This document shows positions 31,863 to 41,481 of a stretch of DNA of 64,000 bases, piece by piece. The number at the start of each line of letters is the position of its first letter. Position 1 is the first letter of the stretch. The translations under genes were made by a program, and so were the position numbers. Below the pieces are notes generated by a model. That model ran no database searches. It was given only the letters and a program-made list of their open reading frames with translations, and had not been told where the DNA came from. Source of the stretch: Leishmania martiniquensis (lineage: Eukaryota; Euglenozoa; Kinetoplastea; Trypanosomatida; Trypanosomatidae); contig NC_090170.1 in assembly GCF_017916325.1 (NCBI RefSeq), forward strand, positions 1,421,001 to 1,485,000. Reading direction: 5' to 3'.

Positions 31863-34577
31863 GGTGCGGTAGGCAAAATAATGCGAGGCGGTGTACGTAT
31901 GAGTAGAGAGAGGGGGGGTTGAGAGGCGAAAAACAAAGCACGAAAACCCGCTCGTTAGATGACTGGGGGAACAGAGAGAGACAGAGGAGCACTGAATGTG
32001 TGTGTGTGATGGGGGTAAAAAGGACTATACAGTCGCGTATTGGCGCGTTTGTGTCAATGCCGAGGAGGCGGAGAGGAGAATGTGCGAATGGCGAAGGGAA
32101 AGGAGATGGGTGCGTACGCACAGTCTCTTAAGGCCCGATGAAACTCCGCCCGTGAGTAGCCGGCCAACAGAAATGCGTCCTGAAAGCTCGGGGTGGTCAC
32201 AGAGGAGGGAAGGGTCCCCCCCTCCCATGGACAGCGGATAGCGTTCAACTGCGAGGATTACTATATAGGCATCTAAGTGTATACATGTATACGCATGCGC
32301 GCACGCGCCATGAAAGTGTCGCGTCGGGCGCCTAATCCGGCGTACCCCTTCCTCTGCGATAAGCGCTAAAAAAAAAGGTCCGCAACTACTTCCTCCAGCT
32401 TCACTCCCACCGCGATGCCCCCCCCGGACGGGCTCCTAGTGCCGGCGGCCACCATCGCTGCTCGAGAGGGGGCGAAGCGGGAAGGTAAAGGAAAGAGCCG
32501 AGTAAGCAACACTTTTTGTTTGACATTTCCGTGCATGCAGCTGCTGCCCTCACTCATTTCCATAATCGCCGCCACTCATGCGGAGCTCATGATGGGCTGA
32601 GTCGTGCTTTCGGGGCCCCATTACTCACTCTTTTCGCTTGCGTGACGGCCCGGGTTAGCGTGTCGCTGCTTCCTGCATGCACTCTGTCTGCTGTCATCTG
32701 AAGAATGGCTTTGTCGCCTCGAGTTGTTGCTATTGCCTACACTTCAGATGCCTTCTCAACCACCACTAGTATCCTCCTCCCCCCTAGACACACACACAGA
32801 CACAACCGCACGCCACAGCAGCATGCTCGAGCCTCTTGACAGAAAAATCGAGGAAAAGAAAGGGCGACGATGGAAAGAGAGAGAGTCGGAGGCGGTGCTT
32901 TGGGGCAGCGGCCAATCGTGACATGAAGCAGCATCGTATGTTTACGTACCTGCACCACTACGCCGGGCGCTAACTCGTACACAAGCTCCCCAGAAATAAT
33001 GCACGTTCTCAACACCTCTCTTCTTTCGCTGCTTGTGTGCCTCTGTTTTCTGGCCACAGAGAAGCTATAGAGCCAAGACGCTGTCGCCGACAGAAGAGTC
33101 CACTTATACAGACACACGAAGAAACGAGACAGGAAAGAGGAGCCGACAGGAAAAGAGCAGCTTTAGCCCTCCTGTATGTGCGTGTGTCTTACGTTTTTTT
33201 CGCAGAGATTCTTTTGAAGAGCGCCACACCGTACAACTCTATATCGCGCTGACATCCAAGCAGGTGTCGATTGATACAGGCAGAACGGCATGTCCATGAG
33301 GAAGAAAAATAGGTCCGCCACCTGCTTTCGGTCTAGGGCCGAAGTCTCCATCGAGTGCGTGGAAGCAGGCAAACTGGATCACCTCCTTTTTTTTGCTCTC
33401 GGCCTATGCGCCTTGTGTGAACGCCGATCCTTGAAAGCAAGAGCTAAATGCGGAGGCGCCGCCGGAGAGCGGCAGAAGTGTGGAGCGCAGCTTCTGTGTT
33501 CACTCTCGCTGTGTGCACTCTGCTCTTGTCGCTGTATCGCCCTCTCTCTCGCCCTCTTTCGCACCGCATCCTTACTTACTCAGGACCCGATCCTTTTCAC
33601 TGGCTCACGCACGAAAGAGCGAGTAAAGCGAGCGGCCACACACCTACACAGACGAGCGGCAGGGGCGAAGACGCACAGAGCGCGCACGCGCAGAGAGGGG
33701 GGAGGGCGTCGAAACAGCACAAGTGCATTAGGAAAGCGGCGGATGCGAGAGCGAAAGCCAAACGCCCGACAACGCAAGCAAAAAAAAAGCGCACGTGGGG
33801 AAAGACAGAGACGCACGTACACACACACACACAGAATAATATACCCACAGGGAATCCCCGAGACGATTACGCATGCACATATATAACGGTGTGTCTGCCT
33901 ATGTGTGCGCATCGGTGTACAGATCAGGGAAGACGGGAAGGAGAGGCGGAGATGGGGAAGGGACAACAAAACAACGAAGGAGAGAGAAATAAAAGCTAGC
34001 ACGCAAAAAAAAATTCAGGAGAAAGAGAGAAATATTTCTGACAGATATATAAATAGCGTTTTCAGTATTGTTAACGAGTTCCTTTTTGTTGTTGTTCCAC
34101 TCGTCTTCGACGTCGCCGCCCATCCTCTTTCGTTTTTTTGTGCAAACCTATCCGCGAGCTCTTCCTCCAGGGAGGAAGGGCGGCAACGCAACAATCGGGA
34201 GGAGCGCGATGGAGCGAGGCAAGCCGACACACACACACACACACACGACAGCTACAAGAAAAGAAATGAGCAAAGACGACGAGCAAATGCAGAAAGGAAC
34301 GAAAAAAAAACGAAAGGGGAAGAAGAGAGAAGCGGCAGGAGGACACGACTCCCTTTTACGTTTTACCCCATCCCTCACGTTGCCCGCGCATGCGCAGCGA
34401 AACCTTTCGAGCACCACGTATTACCCACGGGTCGTGCCACGACCATATACATCCAGTGTGCGTAGTGATGCCGCCTGAAGCACTTGCACCTCCTCTCTTG
34501 GGCCTTGTATTACTTTCCTTCATACGCCACGTCTGTTGATGGGGGAGGGGGGCTTTGGAGCAATGCGTTTTTGAGGC
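31863..34577. other. Intergenic region between the two GIM5 genes
   Basis: About 2.7 kb. It contains a perfect 14-base palindrome, GTATACATGTATAC at 32279-32292, and CA runs (about 33819-33834 and 34228-34247). Purine-rich tracts (33935-34040, 34255-34340) would be pyrimidine-rich in the transcript. No gene was supported. Confidence 0.5.
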
Positions 34578-35255
34578 TCAGTAGAAATCGCACATGGACG
34601 CGATGAAGCCGAGAGCACCGCGGATAGTGTCGTTCAGCTGGAGGTGCTTCGGCGCGATGAGCTGCAGCGTCTTGTGCAGCGGCACAAGCGGGCCGCTGAC
34701 GTCCTCCAGCAACTGTGGGCCGCTCTTCGGGAAGCACGTCAGCGAAAAGATCAAGAAGCAGCCGAGCTTCACCGTGGTGATTGTGTGGCGCTTCTGTTCC
34801 TCTGGCGTGTGTTTCTTCTGTGTCATGACATACGCCTGACGCATCAGGCCAAGCAGCAGCGTGTAGAACCAGCAGGTCACGGCGCAGCCACCGAAGCGGC
34901 CAAGGCGGTTCGAACACACGTTGTGACTGGAGAGCACTGCCGTGTTCTCGAAAAAGCAGAAGCATACGTGAAAGAAGTGGCTCAGCTGGTCCACGCGGTC
35001 AAGGATAACGTCACCCTTGGGCTTGGATAGCGCCTCCAACGTCGGCTTCGACAGCGCGTTGAAGAGAAGAGCGAGGCGAGTGATGGCACGGTAGCCGTCC
35101 GCCATGTTCGAGAGGCTTTTGAGCGACTTGCTGAGAGCTGTGCAACCGGTGTCAGCAGCGGGGCCGGCGAGGGTCATAGGAAGGAACTGCACGATAGCCA
35201 TCACCTTATCACGGTCGCCCGTGTTACCGAGGTACTGAAAGATGGCAGCGGACAT
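34578..35255 (-). CDS. GIM5: Glycosomal membrane protein, GIM5/PEX11-related (copy 2)
   Basis: A 225-residue paralogue of the gene at 31.1 kb, with the shared N-terminal pattern Y-x-G-N-x3-R-D-x-V-M-x2-V-Q-F and a later Y-R-x-I-T-R. It is rich in cysteine in the middle (FHVCFCFFENTAV and CAVTCWFYTLLLGLM), where copy 1 has none. A membrane segment near LGCFLIFSLTCFP and a C-terminal amphipathic end (DTIRGALGFIASMCDFY) complete it. The frame runs upstream to 35348 only through a non-ATG codon, so the ATG at 35255 was chosen; this aligns its N-terminus with copy 1. In T. brucei the two GIM5 proteins heterodimerise; the tandem arrangement here fits a similar pair. Confidence 0.82.
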   Translation of the reverse strand: MSAAIFQYLGNTGDRDKVMAIVQFLPMTLAGPAADTGCTALSKSLKSLSNMADGYRAITRLALLFNALSKPTLEALSKPKGDVILDRVDQLSHFFHVCFCFFENTAVLSSHNVCSNRLGRFGGCAVTCWFYTLLLGLMRQAYVMTQKKHTPEEQKRHTITTVKLGCFLIFSLTCFPKSGPQLLEDVSGPLVPLHKTLQLIAPKHLQLNDTIRGALGFIASMCDFY

Positions 35256-36054
35256 GGCGGCGAGTGGATCGGAGCCGAGTTTTTTGTGTGTATGAGTGGG
35301 AAGGAGGAGATGGAAGAAAACGACGAACAGATAAAGTGAGAGATCCAATACGAGATCGACGATTAGAAAAGCACCAGAAGGCCAACAACAAATAAAAATG
35401 AAAGCGCGCGAGGTAAGAGGGACAGCTGCTACGGTATGTGCACGGCGATTCTCTGGTGGGCGTCAGCGGCGGCATGGCGCACGAAACGGGGAGTGGAGAA
35501 CACAGAGGGTGAGGTCAGGAGAGAGAAGCCAAGGAAGAGAACGGTGTCAGCGGAGCGGCAAAGCGAGGGCAGGAGGCAACATGGAGAGAAAGGACCGGAA
35601 GGGTCGAAGTTGTGAAGCAGCTAAGCGAGCACAACTGAGATCGAGGCGGAAAATCCTCTCCGAGAGATCGTGTAAGCCTCTCCCTCAAATGCCTGCCGCC
35701 GACTGCTTCAGAAAGCGGCGACCAAATTGAAACCACCATCGCCACCTTCGTCAAGTCACGCGAAGAGGTGAGGGAGAGGGGAGGGAGGAGCACAGAGCCC
35801 TAGCGTCGCCTTTCTTTGGCTGTCGTTCAACCATCTTTGGACAGGTGTGTGTGTGTGTGCGTATGTGTGAGGCAGAAAGACATGGAATACTCGCACACGA
35901 CCAGGCCTTCAACGACGAATGGGACAAAAAAGTCCTCGCGCATCACGCCCACTGCACTCCTGATGCCCACCACAGGTACAGCGATGGCAACGCCTTTCGA
36001 AGCCACTACCAAGAAGCAGGAAAGAGATTCTCAAGCGGCAAGTTCTGGTCCCAC
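35256..36054. other. Intergenic region
   Basis: About 0.8 kb with a GT run (35846-35858) and purine-rich stretches (35770-35790). No gene was seen. Confidence 0.5.
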
Positions 36055-37077
36055 TCACAAGTACCTGCCACGCACGTTAGCTGGTCCTACGTTGCGCTCA
36101 TGACGAATGTGCCAGGGGCGCCAGTACGGGTCATACAAAGCGTGTATCCGCTGCGCCGCATAGGGCCGATAGACGAAATATCCCAAGTACAAGCCTGCGG
36201 CTGCCCCAGAGCCACTGGAGAGTAACAGCAGCGCGCGCACCCCCCACGAAGTCAGCTGCTTGTAGTTGAGTCCCACATATGCTACTCCGCCCAGAAAGCC
36301 CGCGCAGAGGCCGGAGTTCAGGATGTGCCACCATGTGCGCTGCGGAGAGGAAACGTCCCCCGTGCTGAGCATCATGCACAGGCTCATCAAGGCATCGCCG
36401 ACCGGCATGCCGATAGTGCCCATCAGGGCTATCGCCCCGCTTTTGGCCACCGAGGTTGTGATCTCCTGAAAGGCGACGCTTCCTAGAGTGACGCCGTTCA
36501 ACTTTGCGTACGTCTTGTCCATTGTGCGATACAGATAAGCGGTGCGACCTGCACCAAAGCAGAAACCAGCTGACGTGCACACACGCAGGAAGTAAACGAG
36601 GCAGTACGATGGCTGGTCAATCATCCAGTCCAGCCAGTGTATCTTCAACTTTTCTTGCACCTCCTTCTGCTCTCTCGCCCATTGTTGATAGCGTCGATCA
36701 TTGGCGTAGTCATACCGCTGCAGCAACGATCTCTGCGCCTTGCGAGCCTTCATGTGCGCGTCAGCCTCGCGGAACTCTTCTTCATAGCGATTCACGAGCA
36801 TGTCAACGGATTCGACGTCCATCGACAACGCACGGCCATCACCGTGGCGCCGAATCTTCTGCTCGTCACGCATTCGATCAAGCTGCGAGTACGGAGAGCT
36901 ATTGTCACCAAAGCGGCGGTCGCTTCTCATCGCCATGTCGTTGAAAGACTCGATGTCTAGAAGACTTTGAGAACGTGGCACCTTCGCCTCACCGCCCTCG
37001 TCACTAAAGGAAGACGGTGGGGCGCCACCAGAGGGAGCGGCCTGGCCGCCGCGCTGAAACGGCCACCAGAACACCAT
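36055..37077 (-). CDS. Multi-pass membrane protein, Tim17-family-like
   Basis: In this 340-residue protein, residues 1-145 are hydrophilic and charged (QLDRMRDEQKIRRHGDGRAL and KARKAQRSLLQRYDY), probably helical. Residues 155-305 hold about four hydrophobic, glycine-rich segments: VYFLRVCTSAGFCFGAGRTA (161-180), the stretch near 200-235, LCAGFLGGVAYVGLNY (257-272) and ALLLLSSGSGAAAGLYLGYF (282-301). Four small-residue-rich helices with GxxxG-type packing are reminiscent of the Tim17/22/23 family, which also includes complex I and other mitochondrial inner-membrane proteins. I cannot show homology. The tail is Tyr/Arg/Trp-rich (YDPYWRPWHIRHERN). The start is an ATG. A kinetoplastid-specific mitochondrial membrane protein is the safest reading. 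Confidence 0.65.
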   Translation of the reverse strand: MVFWWPFQRGGQAAPSGGAPPSSFSDEGGEAKVPRSQSLLDIESFNDMAMRSDRRFGDNSSPYSQLDRMRDEQKIRRHGDGRALSMDVESVDMLVNRYEEEFREADAHMKARKAQRSLLQRYDYANDRRYQQWAREQKEVQEKLKIHWLDWMIDQPSYCLVYFLRVCTSAGFCFGAGRTAYLYRTMDKTYAKLNGVTLGSVAFQEITTSVAKSGAIALMGTIGMPVGDALMSLCMMLSTGDVSSPQRTWWHILNSGLCAGFLGGVAYVGLNYKQLTSWGVRALLLLSSGSGAAAGLYLGYFVYRPYAAQRIHALYDPYWRPWHIRHERNVGPANVRGRYL

Positions 37078-38970
37078 CGCGTCCTAACAACGTTCGCAAA
37101 GAAGAATAGAGAGAAAACTATGAGAGCGCCGTGCGTGTGAAAATGTGCAGTGTCGTGCGCGCAGGCAGCGGGAAAACGGCAAGTAGCGTGGCAAAGCGTC
37201 TGAAAGCTCATGAGAAAAAAAAGGATACCCGCCTGACAAGTTCTCAGTGGCAAGGGGGTAAGGATGAGGGGAAGAGTGAAGCGGAAGACCCGCAGAAGAG
37301 AGATTCCACTCGGCGAGCACCACCACTCCTACTCCCTCCCTTGACGTCACCGCCTCTGTTTCGCTTTTTGTATTTTTTTTCGACACCGAGAGAGACGTGC
37401 CGTGTGCGAGAAATCCTAAAAAAGTGTGTGGCGCCTGCAGCGTCGGTTAGTTAGCGCAAACGGCAAAAGGGACGCGAAAAAAAAAAAGAAATAGTGTAGG
37501 AGGGCAGTGCACGAGGGCCAGAAACAAAAAAGGGCGAACCAAAGAGAGTGCGAAACGCAACACTCAGGCAGGAGGAGAAGGGAAAAGGGGATGGAGGGCA
37601 GCAGTAGAGCGAAGCGTGCGTACTCCGTCACGCACTTGTACATTTCGTCCATCTTCGGTGCCCCCTCCTTCCCCCTCTACTCCCCCGCTGCCCAGAGCGC
37701 GATGGGGATGGCGCATTGTAGAGCCAAGCAGCTTAACATGGAGAAGAAGAAAGTATGAGGTCGCTTCCCCACCGCCTCTTGGCTTATACGTTCTGTCACC
37801 ACTGCTGGAGATGCGGTCGTGCGCGCGTCGAAGAAGGGCTGCCTGAATCTCGGCACCCGCATCAGAGGGGTACGTCAAAGGAGGGCGCTTTCCTCTCCTT
37901 CGCTTGTCAGCTGTATGTGCCCGCACGTTTTGGTTGCTTTGGGTTCTTTGCGTGACGATCTTTCTTTTTCTTTTTCAGGGGTCTTGTGTTGAGGGAGAAA
38001 CATGCTTGGCGCGACACACACACACATACACCACACACACCACACCCTTCCCCAAAGCTCCTCTACGCTGCTCGGGAGAGGATAGAGAGACGGGAGAAGG
38101 GAGGGCGGGGGGGCACAGAAATGCTTGGCGGCTGGCCGAAGCCTCCGCCGCACCACTTGGCCCTGCCACTGCACGCCTCCTTTTCGGTCTCCGAAGGCGT
38201 AGGAAGAGGGAGAGGAGCACATGGCATGACTACTACGCTCTGTGGAGAAGGCCAAGGCGACCACGCTTGCACTCGCGCACACAGCTACACGAGCCTGAAA
38301 CGGAATCCATCGCAGTCGCGCGTGCGCGCAGATACACACACAAGAAGGGAAGAGGCGTCACGGTTATGAGCGCCCATTGAGTAGCACACATGCGCACAGT
38401 GAAAGGAGAGCGACGGGGGCGACATGACGAAAACAAAACAGAAAAGGAATACCGAGGTAAAGCCGTACAGGATGAAGAGAGGGGAAGGGGTGAGGGGCGA
38501 GGGCGCCGCTGATTTAAAAAAAAACGCGTGAGCCTGGGCTCACACACAGACACACAGGCAGGAAGGCAATGACATCACCACAAGCATCCACACAGCGCCA
38601 CTCGCATCACCGGAGGGAGGAGAAGCAAAAGGAAGACGAAAAGGGAAGAAAAACGCTGCGTTTCAATGCGTGTGCGCCTACGCAGTGGTATACCCAAAAG
38701 GGGATGGAGAAGCAGTGCGCATCGCCCGCACCAATGTCAGTGATAGCAGAGCGGAAGAAAAAGGTGTACAGCATTTTCGTCACCTCAAAGCACATATATG
38801 AGGTAGTGCTCCAGTCGTGTCAGGCACGCGGATAGAAACGAGACGCAGAGCATGACGAGAAAGACATGCAGTGAAGGGATGCGCGCGAACACGCGAGGGA
38901 GACGACGCCCCTCCGCTCGCCACATGTTGGTCTTCTTTTCCATCGACACTCTCTGAACCAGCTGGCTGTC
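37078..38970. other. Intergenic region
   Basis: About 1.9 kb with A- and T-rich tracts (37371-37381, 37478-37489, 37962-37978) and a CA-rich segment (38015-38044). The minus strand near 37070-37120 is pyrimidine-rich upstream of the membrane-protein gene. No gene was supported. Confidence 0.5.
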
Positions 38971-40293
38971 TCATTTCCTGCGGCTCGTTCCCGCCTTTCG
39001 AGCCTGTGACTCGGTTGCCTTCTTGGAGAGAGTGGCGCGCATCTGATTGTTCGACGCACGTAGATCTTCGATTTGGCGAGTCAGATTACTCTCCTCCGCT
39101 TCAAGGCTGCGCTTCGTGGCTTGAACGGCTGCCTCACACGACATCTGCACGCTATCATCAAATCGGGTAATTTCGTTGTACTTGTCAATGTACTGTGCCA
39201 CCTTCGCTTCCATCGACTGCACCACGCTCTCCTTCTCTAGCACGAGCATGTTCTTGCGAGCTACGTTAGTGCGCATCATCTCATTGTTCTTATAGAGAAG
39301 ACGGAAGGTGTCCACTGGGATATGCTCGCCCTCTGGCAGCACCGCCGCCACGTCAGTCGGCTCTTCGCGCGAGGCGGACGGCACTAACGCCGACTTGGCG
39401 ACGTTGCGCTCAAACTCACGCGCCAGCCGCATTTCATTCAGCGACTTGGTCACTGTATCCAAACGCCTCTGCAGCTGCTGCTGGCGGGCGATTTGTGCCT
39501 TGATAACGTTTTCCTGGCGGCGGCAGGCCACCTTCATATCCTGTACAGCATCCGAGAGAAACTCACGGTCGCTCTCCATGCACGCGATGCTAAAATCGAC
39601 GAGGCCATCGTCGCTTTCTGCCTTGACAATCAGCTGCAACTGCTTGTTCTCCGCCGCTATGCGAGACACCTTTGCTTGCAGGTCGCCGCACTCTTTCTCC
39701 CGCACCCGAAAGTCATTGCGCAGCTGCATGTAGTGATTCTGACGCTCCTCGTTCGCCCGGGCCTTTGCGCTCAGCGCCAGCACCGCCTTCTCTAGTTTGG
39801 CGATGGTTACCTTGGTGTTCTTAATGTCAGAGCGAAGAGAAGCCTCCACAAGTGCCATGTCGTGGATATCGGCCCGCTCGCGCTCCATAAGTGAGAATTG
39901 AACATCGCGCTTGCCCCCGTACCAGCCCGTTGCGACCATCACTGTGTCCAGCTCTTGATGCACGCTTTCAAGCCTCTTTGCCCGGTCGCGTAGCAGCTTC
40001 TCCTGCATGGCATTCTCGCGCGCCAGAAGTTGGTTGCGGCGACAGGCAATCTTGAGCTGGTTCTGCAAGCGCACCATGTTGTCCATGGCATCCTCGGCGG
40101 CGATGTCTTGTAGCGACATCGAGGTCTCGTTGTAGCGCTGAATCTGGCGGCTCACTTCGTCATTCCGGTTCTGCTGCTCGATCGTTTCCAGCTCGGTACC
40201 TAGAGCGTCCAGCCGAGCGGCGTACTGCTCAATCGCCAGCGTCATGCGCTGCAGCTCCTGCTGAGCCACAGGATCCATCGTGGCAAGCTCCAT
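38971..40293 (-). CDS. Coiled-coil protein, probably cytoskeletal or flagellar
   Basis: The 440-residue protein is helical almost throughout, with heptad-like Leu/Ile/Met spacing over about 10-300 and 330-430. Examples are LQRMTLAIEQYAARLDALG, KIACRRNQLLARENAMQEKL and NVARKNMLVLEKESVVQSME. A short break (SALVPSASREEPTDVAAVLP) separates the two parts. There is no signal peptide and no membrane segment; the C-terminus is basic. Such proteins in trypanosomatids are commonly axonemal, paraflagellar or basal-body components. No specific family was recognised. The ATG at 40293 opens the frame, and it is uninterrupted over 1.3 kb. Confidence 0.7.
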   Translation of the reverse strand: MELATMDPVAQQELQRMTLAIEQYAARLDALGTELETIEQQNRNDEVSRQIQRYNETSMSLQDIAAEDAMDNMVRLQNQLKIACRRNQLLARENAMQEKLLRDRAKRLESVHQELDTVMVATGWYGGKRDVQFSLMERERADIHDMALVEASLRSDIKNTKVTIAKLEKAVLALSAKARANEERQNHYMQLRNDFRVREKECGDLQAKVSRIAAENKQLQLIVKAESDDGLVDFSIACMESDREFLSDAVQDMKVACRRQENVIKAQIARQQQLQRRLDTVTKSLNEMRLAREFERNVAKSALVPSASREEPTDVAAVLPEGEHIPVDTFRLLYKNNEMMRTNVARKNMLVLEKESVVQSMEAKVAQYIDKYNEITRFDDSVQMSCEAAVQATKRSLEAEESNLTRQIEDLRASNNQMRATLSKKATESQARKAGTSRRK

Positions 40294-41481
40294 TTTCGCC
40301 TATTCTGTGCGTGAGTGAGAAAGCGAGATGAGGATGAGAAAACGAGGCGCGCGCCCTGTGTCCGACGCTACTCTTACTCCCTTCACAGCGCTGAGGATTT
40401 GCTCGTGGGGCCGGGCAGGAGCGACTTTCCGGTGTGAGAGGCGGGCAAAGGAGGAGCCGCCACGCGTCTTCTTCTCGATCTTGTCGGCTTTCCCCCTCCA
40501 GTTCAAGCTCGCTATGGAAGAGAAGAGAGGGACGTTGGCAATAGTGACGCAGACACACACCGAAGAACGTGAGCGCCGCTTCTGCGAACGAACGAACGAA
40601 AAGGGGGAGAGAGGGCCTCACAAAGGATAAAAGCACTGATGCGGTATGGCGATAGATCTGCGGTGGAGAAGCGGTCGTACGGAGAGAACAGGGGGAGTAA
40701 TCGAGAAGCAACGAAAGAAATGAAAGAGATGCCCGAGAATGGAGAGAGAAAGAGGGGCTGCACTAAGGCAGCGAGGAGATCGCAGCGGTGGATGGGTGTG
40801 CGCACGTATGTGCGAGCACCCATCTCTGTCGTAGCCATGTGCGTGCGCGGCGGATTCCGTTTGTTTTCAGTGCGAAAGCAAACAAGTGTGAGGCGCCCAG
40901 AGATTTGCCGTGTGCAGTCGAGTAGCACGCAGGGCAAAACCCTCGACAGCCAAAGGACATGCGGTAGCCGCGTGCGTTATCGGCACTCTACTCGACTCTG
41001 AAGTAAGGCTGAGATAAAACCTGCAGCACCCTTCGTTTACCTCCACACCCAACAGGCAAGCGACCGCTGTGGCTGGTTACAGTGATCATGAGCTGCATTT
41101 CGGCGTTGCGCGGAGTGCAAGGAGCCAAGACAACGTGGCGAAGGGCAAGGAAAGAGCAGCGGAAACGAACAAAGGCGATGAGCCATGCGGAGACACATGC
41201 AGGCGAGAGACGAGCTGACCTGAGGGGAGCGTGCAGTTTCCAGCTGCATAGTGCGTTGAGCACGGCTGAGAAGAGAAAGAGCGCTGAAGCCGCGAGCCCC
41301 GGTGTGCCAACTGGCGGCTCCTCAGAGTTGATGTCTGCCTCTCCAGCTGATTCTCTTCAGACTTCACGTCACGCCGCTGCTTCTGGATGGCCGAGCCACT
41401 TCTGAGGAGGAAGGAAACGATCCACGTGCAGCAGTACGCCACACAGCGAGGCGCACTGCTGCGTCAGCACGCACACATTCA
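40294..41481. other. Intergenic region
   Basis: About 1.2 kb, purine-rich on the plus strand, with no supported gene. Confidence 0.5.
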
